Positions 24,919-32,454 of a stretch of 64,000 bases of DNA are shown one piece after another. A model generated the notes under the pieces. The model ran no database searches. It had not been told where the DNA came from and worked only from the letters and a program-made list of their open reading frames with translations. The translations under genes were made by a program, and so were the position numbers. The first letter of the stretch is position 1, and each line of letters begins with the position of its first letter. The DNA comes from Kosakonia sp. H02 (lineage in GTDB: Bacteria; Pseudomonadota; Gammaproteobacteria; Enterobacterales; Enterobacteriaceae), in NCBI GenBank assembly GCA_030704225.1, contig CP131915.1, positions 3,286,001-3,350,000 on the forward strand, written 5' to 3'.

Positions 24919-26735
24919 TCTTCCGATCCGCTTTGTGAGTCTTTGTACTGGTTAACTTCCATGTCATAAGCGTGAAGAAACGCTTCGCCGAACAGGGTGT
25001 GGAAGTCATCGTCAATCTCACCGGCGGTTTGCGCATAGGTGCGCACAAAGTAATCCCACATTGCGGCTTTACGGTTTGAAAGTACGCCAAGCCGTGAAGT
25101 TGCCCCGTCACGTTTGGCATCCTCTTCCAGCTGTTCCGGGTTAAAGGATTGCAGCATCGCGGCGATAATGGCGCGAATACCGGAAATCATCCCTAACTGA
25201 TGCGCCTGTAAATCGATCAGCGCATCGCGAACGGATTTTTTCGGCGGCATAAAGCCCGGCATGCGGCTACCGAACATTTGCATCAGCACCGATTTACCAG
25301 AAGGCAGCAGCTTAAACGGGTTGTTGGCATCGTCCAGCACCATGGTCATTTCTGCTTTTACACCGCGTTTCAAAATAGAACGCGACGACAAAAGCGCGAC
25401 AGTGCCCTGAGAGAACATGCTTAACATCTGGCCGAACTGGCGCATGTTTTCTTTATCGAACTGCGGCACGGGTTGCATATCGCCAAGGCCCATCCCTTCA
25501 AGCAAGGCATCCAGCAATTCGCCTTTCAGCACATCACCGCTGTCGCCGGTACTGGTTGAGGGAGCCGATTTCGCGCCTGGGCTTTGTACCGGATCGATAC
25601 GCAGACGGCCTTTCGGCGTTTGCGCCGCGCTACGCTGCACCGCCTGCGGCGTGGGCAACGTAATACCGGCGTAATCCTGCACCTCTTGCGGCGCAGCGAT
25701 AGATTCTTCGTCAGTAAACAGTGGCGTGCCGCTCAACGCTTGTGCATCCAGCTCGGTGATGATGGGCTGTGACTGCGCAGGCGGCTCTGCGGCATGCAGA
25801 TCGGTGATAATCGGCTGCGGTGCGGGTTCTTTGTTTTTGCTCGGTGCAATATCATCGGCATGGGCCAGCGGTACGGCTCCGCTGAGCAGGCCGAGGGGAT
25901 CGTCGCTACGCGCTTGCGGCGCGCTGCCGCTGCCACCAAACAGTGCCAGCGGATCGAGTTCATCCGTTTCTGGCGTTTGCTGTTTGGATGCAGATTCAAT
26001 CGGCGGCACCAGCGCCGATGGCGTGGCGTCATTAAAGATGCTGTCGTTTTTGAACAACTGTTCGTCATTGAACAATTGATCTGAGGCGAGAGATTTTGGC
26101 GTGACCAACGGCTCATTGTTATTCAGCAATGAGAGCGGATCTTCCGGGTTACGTTCCGGCTCTTTCGGTGCCGCAAACGGATTGAGGTTCTGTGACTCAC
26201 CCGGCTTCGCGCGGCTGCTGGAGATGCTGTCGGAAATCGAAAACTCCTGCATCAGGCTGTCCCAGATTTCTGTAGGGACGGACGCAGGCGCGTTTTCCGA
26301 CGCGGCGGGAGGCGTGTTTTGTGGTTTAGCGGCCGGGGCTGGCGCAGGTTTCGCCGCCGGGGCTTGTGCTGGCTTCGGATACATCTCTTCCGCCATGCGG
26401 CTTACCGGTTGCGTATCCTGGATGAGGTCGGTCACTTCGATGCGGTATTCGTCAATGCCGAGGATATCCCCGTCTTGCAGTTCTACCTGACGCCCGCGTT
26501 CCAGTGGGATATCGTTCAGCACGACGCGAGTGACATTACCACGGTTGGTGACGCGGCATTCGCCATTGCCAGCAATATGGACAATGGCTTGCAGACGAGA
26601 GATAGAGCGGTCGTTGTCCGGCAGCACCAGATTGTTATCAGTGCCACGGCCAATAGTACCGCCCGGGGGATAAAAGTCGCAGCGGCTTTGCGGCGGCTGA
26701 TGACCGGGTTTAGTGGTGATAATAGTGAATCGCAT
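24915..26735 (-). CDS. tagH: T6SS FHA-domain scaffold protein Fha (TagH)
   Basis: Forkhead-associated protein that is the PpkA/PppA target and recruits the apparatus. Residues about 15-105 form the FHA domain (TIGRGTDNNLVLPDNDRSIS). Then follows a long low-complexity Pro/Ala/Gln linker (about 115-390) and a conserved C-terminal TagH domain (about 400-600; EGMGLGDMQPVPQ, RMPGFMPPKKSVRDALIDLQ). In the FHA motif the usual SRxHA reads SRLQA. At 606 residues it is longer than many homologues, mostly by the linker. First gene after the hcp hairpin. Confidence 0.92.
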   Translation of the reverse strand: MRFTIITTKPGHQPPQSRCDFYPPGGTIGRGTDNNLVLPDNDRSISRLQAIVHIAGNGECRVTNRGNVTRVVLNDIPLERGRQVELQDGDILGIDEYRIEVTDLIQDTQPVSRMAEEMYPKPAQAPAAKPAPAPAAKPQNTPPAASENAPASVPTEIWDSLMQEFSISDSISSSRAKPGESQNLNPFAAPKEPERNPEDPLSLLNNNEPLVTPKSLASDQLFNDEQLFKNDSIFNDATPSALVPPIESASKQQTPETDELDPLALFGGSGSAPQARSDDPLGLLSGAVPLAHADDIAPSKNKEPAPQPIITDLHAAEPPAQSQPIITELDAQALSGTPLFTDEESIAAPQEVQDYAGITLPTPQAVQRSAAQTPKGRLRIDPVQSPGAKSAPSTSTGDSGDVLKGELLDALLEGMGLGDMQPVPQFDKENMRQFGQMLSMFSQGTVALLSSRSILKRGVKAEMTMVLDDANNPFKLLPSGKSVLMQMFGSRMPGFMPPKKSVRDALIDLQAHQLGMISGIRAIIAAMLQSFNPEQLEEDAKRDGATSRLGVLSNRKAAMWDYFVRTYAQTAGEIDDDFHTLFGEAFLHAYDMEVNQYKDSQSGSEE

Positions 26736-26887
26736 CGCATATTCCTGCTGGAGTTATGTGCACTCAAACGGTGCCGTTTTCGCTAAAGCGGCTGCGTTTA
26801 ACTGCGCGGGTACTTTCACTCAATTTCAGATCCCGGTGCGGTGAAAGGCAGTATACAGATTCTGGCGAACCGGTTTCGCAAGGTATT

Positions 26888-26909
26888 AGCGATCCCTTAC
26901 GGGATCGCT
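26888..26909 (-). other. Strong hairpin directly after hcp
   Basis: Perfect 9-bp stem AGCGATCCC/GGGATCGCT with a 4-base loop, starting 8 bases after the hcp stop. No T-run follows, so it is more likely a 3'-end stabiliser or processing/attenuation element that keeps hcp mRNA more abundant than fha and later genes. Confidence 0.7.
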
Positions 26910-26917
26910 CGTCATAC

Positions 26918-27400
26918 TTACGCTTCTTTGTTCTCTTTGATGTTCCAGCCAGCGCTGGTTTCAGCACCTTTACCGCCGGAAGAGGACTGCTCCCAGTACT
27001 GCTGTTTCACTTTCGCTGCCTGGAATGCGTAAGTTACGCCCACGGTGTCGCCGTTGTCAGCACCGGTGTACTGAACTGAGGTCACCAGCACGTCTTCCAG
27101 TGTGATGCGCGCATATTCAACCTGCTGACCGCCCGCTTTGCAGACAGACAGTTCAACTTTGGTCAGATGCTTGCCGCTGGAGCAGTGCTTCAGGATAGCC
27201 GTCGTGGATTTGTCAATGAGTGCGTTAACATGCAGGTCGTTGAAATTGACTTTACCGGCACCGCCGCCACCGCCAACACTCATGTTTCCGGGTTGTGAAG
27301 CCCCCCAGGAAAAAGATGTGATATCAGTCCAGCCGGTGTGGTTAGAGTCTTTAGATTCACCCGTAACTCCATCGACCTTCAGAAACATATCAATAGCCAT
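26918..27400 (-). CDS. hcp: T6SS inner-tube protein Hcp (TssD)
   Basis: Hexamer-forming tube protein that is exported and carries small effectors in its lumen. The 160 residues have the Hcp signature MAIDMFLKVDGVTGES, the GGGGGAGKVNFNDLHVN loop and VTYAFQAAKVKQQYWEQ. The start follows a GAAGAG ribosome-binding site. A 202-base gap upstream, the largest inside the cluster, could hold its own promoter. A Tae4-type cargo gene lies directly upstream. Confidence 0.97.
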   Translation of the reverse strand: MAIDMFLKVDGVTGESKDSNHTGWTDITSFSWGASQPGNMSVGGGGGAGKVNFNDLHVNALIDKSTTAILKHCSSGKHLTKVELSVCKAGGQQVEYARITLEDVLVTSVQYTGADNGDTVGVTYAFQAAKVKQQYWEQSSSGGKGAETSAGWNIKENKEA

Positions 27401-27602
27401 AATATTTACTCTTCGTTAATGATAAATATTGCTTTCGAAAAAGCGCTTATATGGCAAACGGGTAAGCATGGGGCCGAATAAAACCGTCCATATTTTACCT
27501 CTGCCTCTTTTCTTTCCGAACAGACATATGTCTCTTCAGAAATCCATATTCCCCCGTCATGGGAGAAAAATTTATTGGACTAACAATTCGGTTTTTAATG
27601 CG

Positions 27603-28097
27603 TTAATTCAATTCCCAGAACCAAATCTCTTTGCAATTCGTGTGACATCCACTGTTACAGTCCATCATGTTGTCGCCTACAGGTTCAAGCAAGTCGATAT
27701 GACCGCCACCGTAACCAGCAATCCTGTGGAAATATACAACCCCCTTCCGATTACGCAATTTCCGTCCCGCTTCGCGTATATCGGTATAAATTTCAGCCTT
27801 TCCGAACACATTCTCTCTATAGAGTTGGTCCGCCATAAGCTTAGCGCCCGGTTCTATTTTTTTGCCTTTAAAGGGTCCTTCTTTAATGGTCATGCGCCCG
27901 ATAAAATCGATATTGTTTTTCAATAACGCCATACTCATCCGCACAGCACACGTATTTTCGAAATCGGGGTTATCAGCTTTCAATCTTTTGTAGTCATAAC
28001 CAATTTCTTTAAATAGCTCTTCAGGTGAAAGAAAGCCGGGGCGATATTTTAAGGAAGAGTGATGATGACGTTTAAGCTGTTCATATAACGGCCTCAT
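27603..28097 (-). CDS. tae4: T6SS amidase effector Tae4
   Basis: Peptidoglycan amidase (NlpC/P60-like Tae4 family) that cleaves the gamma-D-Glu-mDAP bond of acceptor peptides in the target periplasm. From the ATG at 28097 it has 164 residues, with catalytic Cys50 in ENTCAVRMSMALL and His133 in GYGGGHIDL followed by Asp135. The C-terminal Cys147-x3-Cys151 pair matches the family's disulfide; a third cysteine (155) is extra. The frame is open to 28118, but the ATG at 28097 overlaps the tai4 stop as ATGA and has AAGGA upstream. No signal peptide, as expected for Hcp-carried cargo. Confidence 0.92.
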   Translation of the reverse strand: MRPLYEQLKRHHHSSLKYRPGFLSPEELFKEIGYDYKRLKADNPDFENTCAVRMSMALLKNNIDFIGRMTIKEGPFKGKKIEPGAKLMADQLYRENVFGKAEIYTDIREAGRKLRNRKGVVYFHRIAGYGGGHIDLLEPVGDNMMDCNSGCHTNCKEIWFWELN

Positions 28098-28525
28098 TTT
28101 TTGTTTTCCTTTTTGCACGGCATCAATTCAGACATGGCATCAGTGATTGTTTTTGATGCGCGTTGTTTGCCTTTTTCTGTACCGAGATTTTCAAAATATG
28201 AGTAAAGATTTTCATGTATTGACGATGGCAGGAGTCGGTTATAGCCACACCAGATCGTCCCTTCTGTCGTATCAAGTACCCCCAACAAGTACATATCCGC
28301 TTTAATACGTTCGCGCTCGTTAGTTTTCGAAAACCAGGCATCAGCAAAACGTTGTGCGCTCATATTGACGTCAAAACCATTCAATAATGCAGGATCGCGA
28401 AGTAAATTTGTTGTTGAATCCTCTGGTAACGGATTTGCCTGGGGATATTGATAAGTTGTCGTCTCAGCACTCGCTAATGCTGATAAAACCAACAGACTGC
28501 CTGCGATAACTATACGCATTTTCAT
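28094..28525 (-). CDS. tai4: Tae4 immunity protein Tai4 (Rap1a family)
   Basis: Periplasmic inhibitor protecting the producer from Tae4. The signal peptide MKMRIVIAGSLLVLSALASA is cut before ETTTY; the helical domain shows RFADAWFSKT, GVLDTTEGTIWCGYN and a terminal MPCKKE, so two cysteines are available for a disulfide. The ATG at 28525 (6 bases after AAGGA) is chosen; 143 residues. Encoded before its effector, with overlapping stop and start codons. AT-richer than the structural genes around it. Confidence 0.88.
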   Translation of the reverse strand: MKMRIVIAGSLLVLSALASAETTTYQYPQANPLPEDSTTNLLRDPALLNGFDVNMSAQRFADAWFSKTNERERIKADMYLLGVLDTTEGTIWCGYNRLLPSSIHENLYSYFENLGTEKGKQRASKTITDAMSELMPCKKENKK

Positions 28526-28555
28526 CACATATCCTTCTGTTTGCGAAAATGTTTC

Positions 28556-28586
28556 CAGGCCGTAAGTTCTTCACATTTACGGCCTG
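28556..28586 (-). other. Strong hairpin directly after tssC
   Basis: Perfect 10-bp stem CAGGCCGTAA/TTACGGCCTG with an 11-base loop, 7 bases after the tssC stop. No adjoining T-run. Like the hairpin after hcp it may protect the upstream tssBC message or reduce read-through into tai4-tae4. Confidence 0.7.
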
Positions 28587-28592
28587 CCTGGC

Positions 28593-30095
28593 TTACGCCT
28601 CTTTGGTTTTCAGCGACGGCAGTTTAGAAACCAGGCGCAGAGAAACGGTCAGACCTTCCAGCTGGTAATGCGGGCGCAGGAAGAACTTCGCTGCGTAGTA
28701 GCCTGGGTTATCTTCGATTTCCTGAACCTGCACTTCCGCAGCCGCCAGCGGTTTACGCGCTTTGGTTTCCTGCGAGGAGTTGGCCGGGTCGCCGTCGACG
28801 TAGTTCATCACCCAGTCGTTGAGCCAGCGTTCCATCTCATCGCGCTCGCGAAAGGAACCGATTTTGTCGCGCACAATGCACTTCAGGTAGTGCGCAAAGC
28901 GGCAGCAAGCGAACAGATATGGCAGGCGGGAAGCCAGGCGCGCGTTCGCCGTCGCATCGGGATCGTGGTATTCCATCGGTTTTTGCAAGGACTGCGCACC
29001 GATAAAGGCCGCGAAGTCTGAGTTTTTACGGTGGATCAGCGGCATAAAGCCGTTTTTAGCCAGTTCCGCTTCACGACGATCGCTGATAGCAATCTCGGTC
29101 GGGCATTTCATGTCCACGCCGCCGTCATCGCTCGGGAAGGTATGGCACGGCAGATTTTCCACCGCACCGCCGGATTCAACCCCGCGAATGGAGGTGCACC
29201 AGCCGTACTCTTTAAAAGAGCGGTTGATGTTGGTTGCCATCGCATAAGCGGCGTTCGCCCACGTGTAATTGTTGTGGTTTGCACCATCGGTCTCTTCTTC
29301 GAAATCGAAGCTGTCGACCGGATTGGTGCGTATACCGTACGGCAGACGCGACAGGAAGCGCGGCATGACCAGCCCCAGGTAACGCGCATCTTCTGACTCA
29401 CGCAGAGAACGCCATGCAGCATATTCGGTGTTCTGGAAAATTTTGGTCAGGTCGCGCGGGTTCGCCAGCTCCTGCCAGGATTCCATCTGCATCACGCTTG
29501 GTGCGGTGCCGGTAATAAACGGACAGTGCGCCGCCGCGCCAATTCGCGCCATTTCACCTAACAGTTCAACATCCTGCGGGCTATGGTCGAAGTAGTAGTC
29601 ACCGACCAGGCAGCCAAAGGGTTCGCCACCAAACTGGCCATACTCTTCTTCGTAGATTTTTTTGAACAGCGGGCTTTGATCCCAACCGACGCCCTTAAAG
29701 CGTTTCAGGTTGCGGCCCAGTTCCTGCTTGGAGATGCTCATAAAGCGAATTTTCAGCATCTCATCCGTTTCGGTGTTATTCACCAGATGGCTCAGGCCGC
29801 GCCAGGCGCTCTCCAGCTTCTGGAACTCTTCATGGTGAATAATTTGATTGATCTGCTGGGACAGCTTTTCATCGATACCGGCAATCAGGTTCTGGATGGT
29901 GCGATAGGTATCATTTGAGAAAGTGACGGTGTTTTCCAGCGCCTGCTGCGCCAGGGTTTTCACTGCGCTTTCGACCGCTGAACGCGCCTGATCGGTTTTC
30001 GGGCGGAACTCTTTATTCAGCAGTGAGCTAAATTCATCCTGGCTGAAGGACTGCGCGCCCTGCTGCTGTTCATGTTGTTGAGAAGGATTGCTCAT
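28593..30095 (-). CDS. tssC: T6SS contractile sheath large subunit TssC
   Basis: Forms with TssB the contractile sheath around the Hcp tube. The 500 residues are typical of the VipB/ImpC family. Visible blocks: AWRGLSHLVNNTETDEMLKI, WDQSPLFKKIYEEEYGQFGG, GEPFGCLVGDYYFDHSPQD (each in the N-terminal half) and the terminal YQLEGLTVSLRLVSKLP. Starts 3 bases after tssB. Confidence 0.97.
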   Translation of the reverse strand: MSNPSQQHEQQQGAQSFSQDEFSSLLNKEFRPKTDQARSAVESAVKTLAQQALENTVTFSNDTYRTIQNLIAGIDEKLSQQINQIIHHEEFQKLESAWRGLSHLVNNTETDEMLKIRFMSISKQELGRNLKRFKGVGWDQSPLFKKIYEEEYGQFGGEPFGCLVGDYYFDHSPQDVELLGEMARIGAAAHCPFITGTAPSVMQMESWQELANPRDLTKIFQNTEYAAWRSLRESEDARYLGLVMPRFLSRLPYGIRTNPVDSFDFEEETDGANHNNYTWANAAYAMATNINRSFKEYGWCTSIRGVESGGAVENLPCHTFPSDDGGVDMKCPTEIAISDRREAELAKNGFMPLIHRKNSDFAAFIGAQSLQKPMEYHDPDATANARLASRLPYLFACCRFAHYLKCIVRDKIGSFRERDEMERWLNDWVMNYVDGDPANSSQETKARKPLAAAEVQVQEIEDNPGYYAAKFFLRPHYQLEGLTVSLRLVSKLPSLKTKEA

Positions 30096-30098
30096 GAA

Positions 30099-30623
30099 TT
30101 ATTCCTCTTTACCTTGCGCGCTGTCGTCACTGTTCGGCAACTGGCTGAGCGATTTCAGCAGCGTCGGATCCTGTAACACCTTGGCAATCAGCTCTTCAGC
30201 ACCGTTTTTACCGTCCATATAGGTCAGCAAGTTAGAAAGCTGTGTCCGCGCTTCCAGCAGTTTGTTTAACGGCTCCACTTTGCGGGCAACAGCATCCGGC
30301 AGGAAGTCATCCATGCTCTCAAACGTTAAATCAACGTTCAGACGGCCTTCGCCGGTGAGGGTGTTGTCAACGTTAAACGCCACGCGCGGCTTCAGCGCTT
30401 TCATGCGCTCGTCGAAGTTATCCACGTCGATTTCGAGGAATTTACGCTCCTCAATAGAAGGTAAGTTCTCCACCGGTTTCCCTACCAGATCCGCCATTAC
30501 GCCCATCACAAACGGAAGCTGGATTTTGCGTTCCGCGCCGTAAACTTCCACGTCGTACTCAATTTGTACACGTGGGGCGCGGTTGCGGGCGATAAATTTC
30601 TGACCACTGTTACTCATTGCCAT
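30099..30623 (-). CDS. tssB: T6SS contractile sheath small subunit TssB
   Basis: VipA/ImpB-family sheath subunit, 174 residues from the ATG at 30623 (GGAG 7 bases upstream). Conserved QKFIARNRAPRVQIEYDVE, LPFVMGVMADLVG and ERKFLEIDVDNFDERM are present. The long C-terminal helix is needed for TssC pairing. The methionine 4 codons upstream is less likely. Confidence 0.96.
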   Translation of the reverse strand: MAMSNSGQKFIARNRAPRVQIEYDVEVYGAERKIQLPFVMGVMADLVGKPVENLPSIEERKFLEIDVDNFDERMKALKPRVAFNVDNTLTGEGRLNVDLTFESMDDFLPDAVARKVEPLNKLLEARTQLSNLLTYMDGKNGAEELIAKVLQDPTLLKSLSQLPNSDDSAQGKEE

Positions 30624-30649
30624 GATGTTCTCCATCGAATATGCGCGGT

Positions 30650-30682
30650 GAAGGTTTGATGACAGGCAACGCGCCTGCCTTC
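30650..30682 (-). other. Hairpin between tssA and tssB
   Basis: Stem CAGGC/GCCTG around AACGC, extended by an outer GAAGG/CCTTC pairing across an 8-base bulge, in the 74-base gap between tssA and tssB. Possibly a processing point in the polycistronic message. Confidence 0.45.
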
Positions 30683-30697
30683 ATAACGCGGTTTGCG

Positions 30698-31714
30698 TCA
30701 GTCTTGACGCCCAAAGATGTTTTGCAGCTGATTAACGCCGTCCGGTGCCAGATCGCGAATAATCTCCATAAAATCCAGTTCGATTAACCGCTGGACACGG
30801 TCAATCATCAGCGGCGCGGGGTGGCTTGGTTCATGCTGGGTGAAATATTGCTTCACTTTTTCCAGCATTAACTGTGCGTCCGCACGCGTCGTTACCTGTG
30901 CGCTGCGCCAGTCAGTCATGGCGGGCAGCGGTACTGCGCTGGCGGGCTGGGAAACAGTATTAGCCTGCTCAGGTGGTTCGGCGATCTCAGGCGGCGCTTC
31001 GTTGCGGGAAGCGCGGCTGACGTCAGCGATAACGCCGACGGTCTTGAGTAATTGTTCCATTTCCGGTACCCCGCTTTCGCCCAGTTGTTCCAGCAGCCAT
31101 GTACGGATGGTTTGCAGACGCCCTTCGATTTGCCCGATAGCCTCAATGCCGGGCTGACCGCCACGCGTCAGTTCATCAATCAGGCGCACCCGTCCGCCGG
31201 GATAGCCCGGACACTCTGTTTTACTGCCGTCGAGCAGCGCCTGCGCATCGCGCACGTTCAGCTCATCGCCGTTGCTGCGCAGTAACACGGCCTGGCGCAA
31301 CGTTGTGGTGAGGGATGATTTATCACTCAAGCCGGCGAGTGCGTTGATGCGATAAAACGGGTCGAACTCGCCACCGTCTGTCAGCGATGGCCAGAGCTGA
31401 TCCCAGTAGAGCGCCAGCGCCTGGCCCAGCAGCATCAAACCATCTGCATATCCTTCCAGCCCGCGGCGTCGCGTCCATGCATGGGTCAACGCCATCATGA
31501 TGCGAATATCTTTGGTGCGCGCAAGCAGACCCGTCGCCAGTTTCTCCACACGCGTCCAGTCGGCTGGCTCTGCGGGAATAATCGTGCTGCCAAATTGCTG
31601 CTCAGCTTTGCCGAGGCTTGCCTGCTCCATAGCCTGAAAATCGGCGTCGTACTCCAGGTTTTCACCGCACGGTTGCTCCGGCGTGACCGGAGCGAGTAAG
31701 GATTCAATAGTCAT
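30698..31714 (-). CDS. tssA: T6SS cap/initiation protein TssA
   Basis: Cytoplasmic protein that primes and caps sheath-tube growth. The ImpA_N domain (about residues 1-120) shows PVTPEQPCGENLEYDADFQAM and YADGLMLLGQALALYWDQLWP. The C-terminus ends with RLIELDFMEIIRDLAPDGVN. At 338 residues this is a short TssA. The ATG at 31714 is preferred to the TTG two codons upstream. Confidence 0.93.
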   Translation of the reverse strand: MTIESLLAPVTPEQPCGENLEYDADFQAMEQASLGKAEQQFGSTIIPAEPADWTRVEKLATGLLARTKDIRIMMALTHAWTRRRGLEGYADGLMLLGQALALYWDQLWPSLTDGGEFDPFYRINALAGLSDKSSLTTTLRQAVLLRSNGDELNVRDAQALLDGSKTECPGYPGGRVRLIDELTRGGQPGIEAIGQIEGRLQTIRTWLLEQLGESGVPEMEQLLKTVGVIADVSRASRNEAPPEIAEPPEQANTVSQPASAVPLPAMTDWRSAQVTTRADAQLMLEKVKQYFTQHEPSHPAPLMIDRVQRLIELDFMEIIRDLAPDGVNQLQNIFGRQD

Positions 31715-31725
31715 CCGCAACCTGC

Positions 31726-32436
31726 TTATTCATCAAACATGGGTGGATAAAGACCGTGACGTCCGGGTCTGGCCCCGCCCGCCGGATCAAACAACAACGT
31801 AAACAACTGGCCAGTGAAATTACCGCTGTGCACGTGAGTGTAGAGCGGGTAACCATCGCTGCGGTTGGTCCACCAGAAACTGATTTGGCGCAGCGGATCA
31901 AAACATTCCGCGGCTTGTTGCCAGCCAATGGTTGATGCGCTATCGCCTTCGTAACCAATCACATCCAGAATTTCCGAGCGCACTTCCGGTTCCACCAGTT
32001 GCACGGGCGGAATAGCCAGTAACGCCTGATCGAGCTGTTCCGGCGAGTAGCCGTTGCGCACGGCATGTAACATCGAGCGACCCAGTTGCTGATACCAGTC
32101 ACCGGCCTGAGCGAGATGACGCGGTGACCACTCCAGCGGGTTTATCGCCATTAATGCGCAGAGCGGATACTGACGACCCACGCTGTCGCGCCCCGGTAAC
32201 AGGCAGCCCATTTGTACTTGCTGCCCACCGAGCATCGGCGGCACAACGAAATTCCAGATAGGCGCATTGCTGAACTGCCTGTCGCTTGCGCGCTGCTCTT
32301 CTTTTTGCCAGTTCATCAGCCCAACCTGAAACCAGTGGGACCACTGGCGTTGCAGTGCGTCAGGGAAACGGCGTTGCAGAAAGTCGCCCGCGCTGGGCAA
32401 TTTTCCATACCAGCTAATTGCAGAAGTCGTAGTCAT
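31726..32436 (-). CDS. tagF: T6SS post-translational repressor TagF
   Basis: TagF/ImpM family (DUF2094), 236 residues, starting with the family signature WYGKLPSAGDFLQRRFPD. TagF holds the system off, acting on Fha in parallel with PpkA/PppA control. In some bacteria it is fused to PppA; here it is a separate gene between tssM and tssA. Confidence 0.92.
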   Translation of the reverse strand: MTTTSAISWYGKLPSAGDFLQRRFPDALQRQWSHWFQVGLMNWQKEEQRASDRQFSNAPIWNFVVPPMLGGQQVQMGCLLPGRDSVGRQYPLCALMAINPLEWSPRHLAQAGDWYQQLGRSMLHAVRNGYSPEQLDQALLAIPPVQLVEPEVRSEILDVIGYEGDSASTIGWQQAAECFDPLRQISFWWTNRSDGYPLYTHVHSGNFTGQLFTLLFDPAGGARPGRHGLYPPMFDE

Positions 32437-32454
32437 TAAGCGTTCCTTTGCAGT

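Noticed and set aside
27401..27602. Sigma-54 promoter for hcp
   Set aside because: A TGGCA occurs near 27452, but on the wrong strand and without a correctly spaced GC element.
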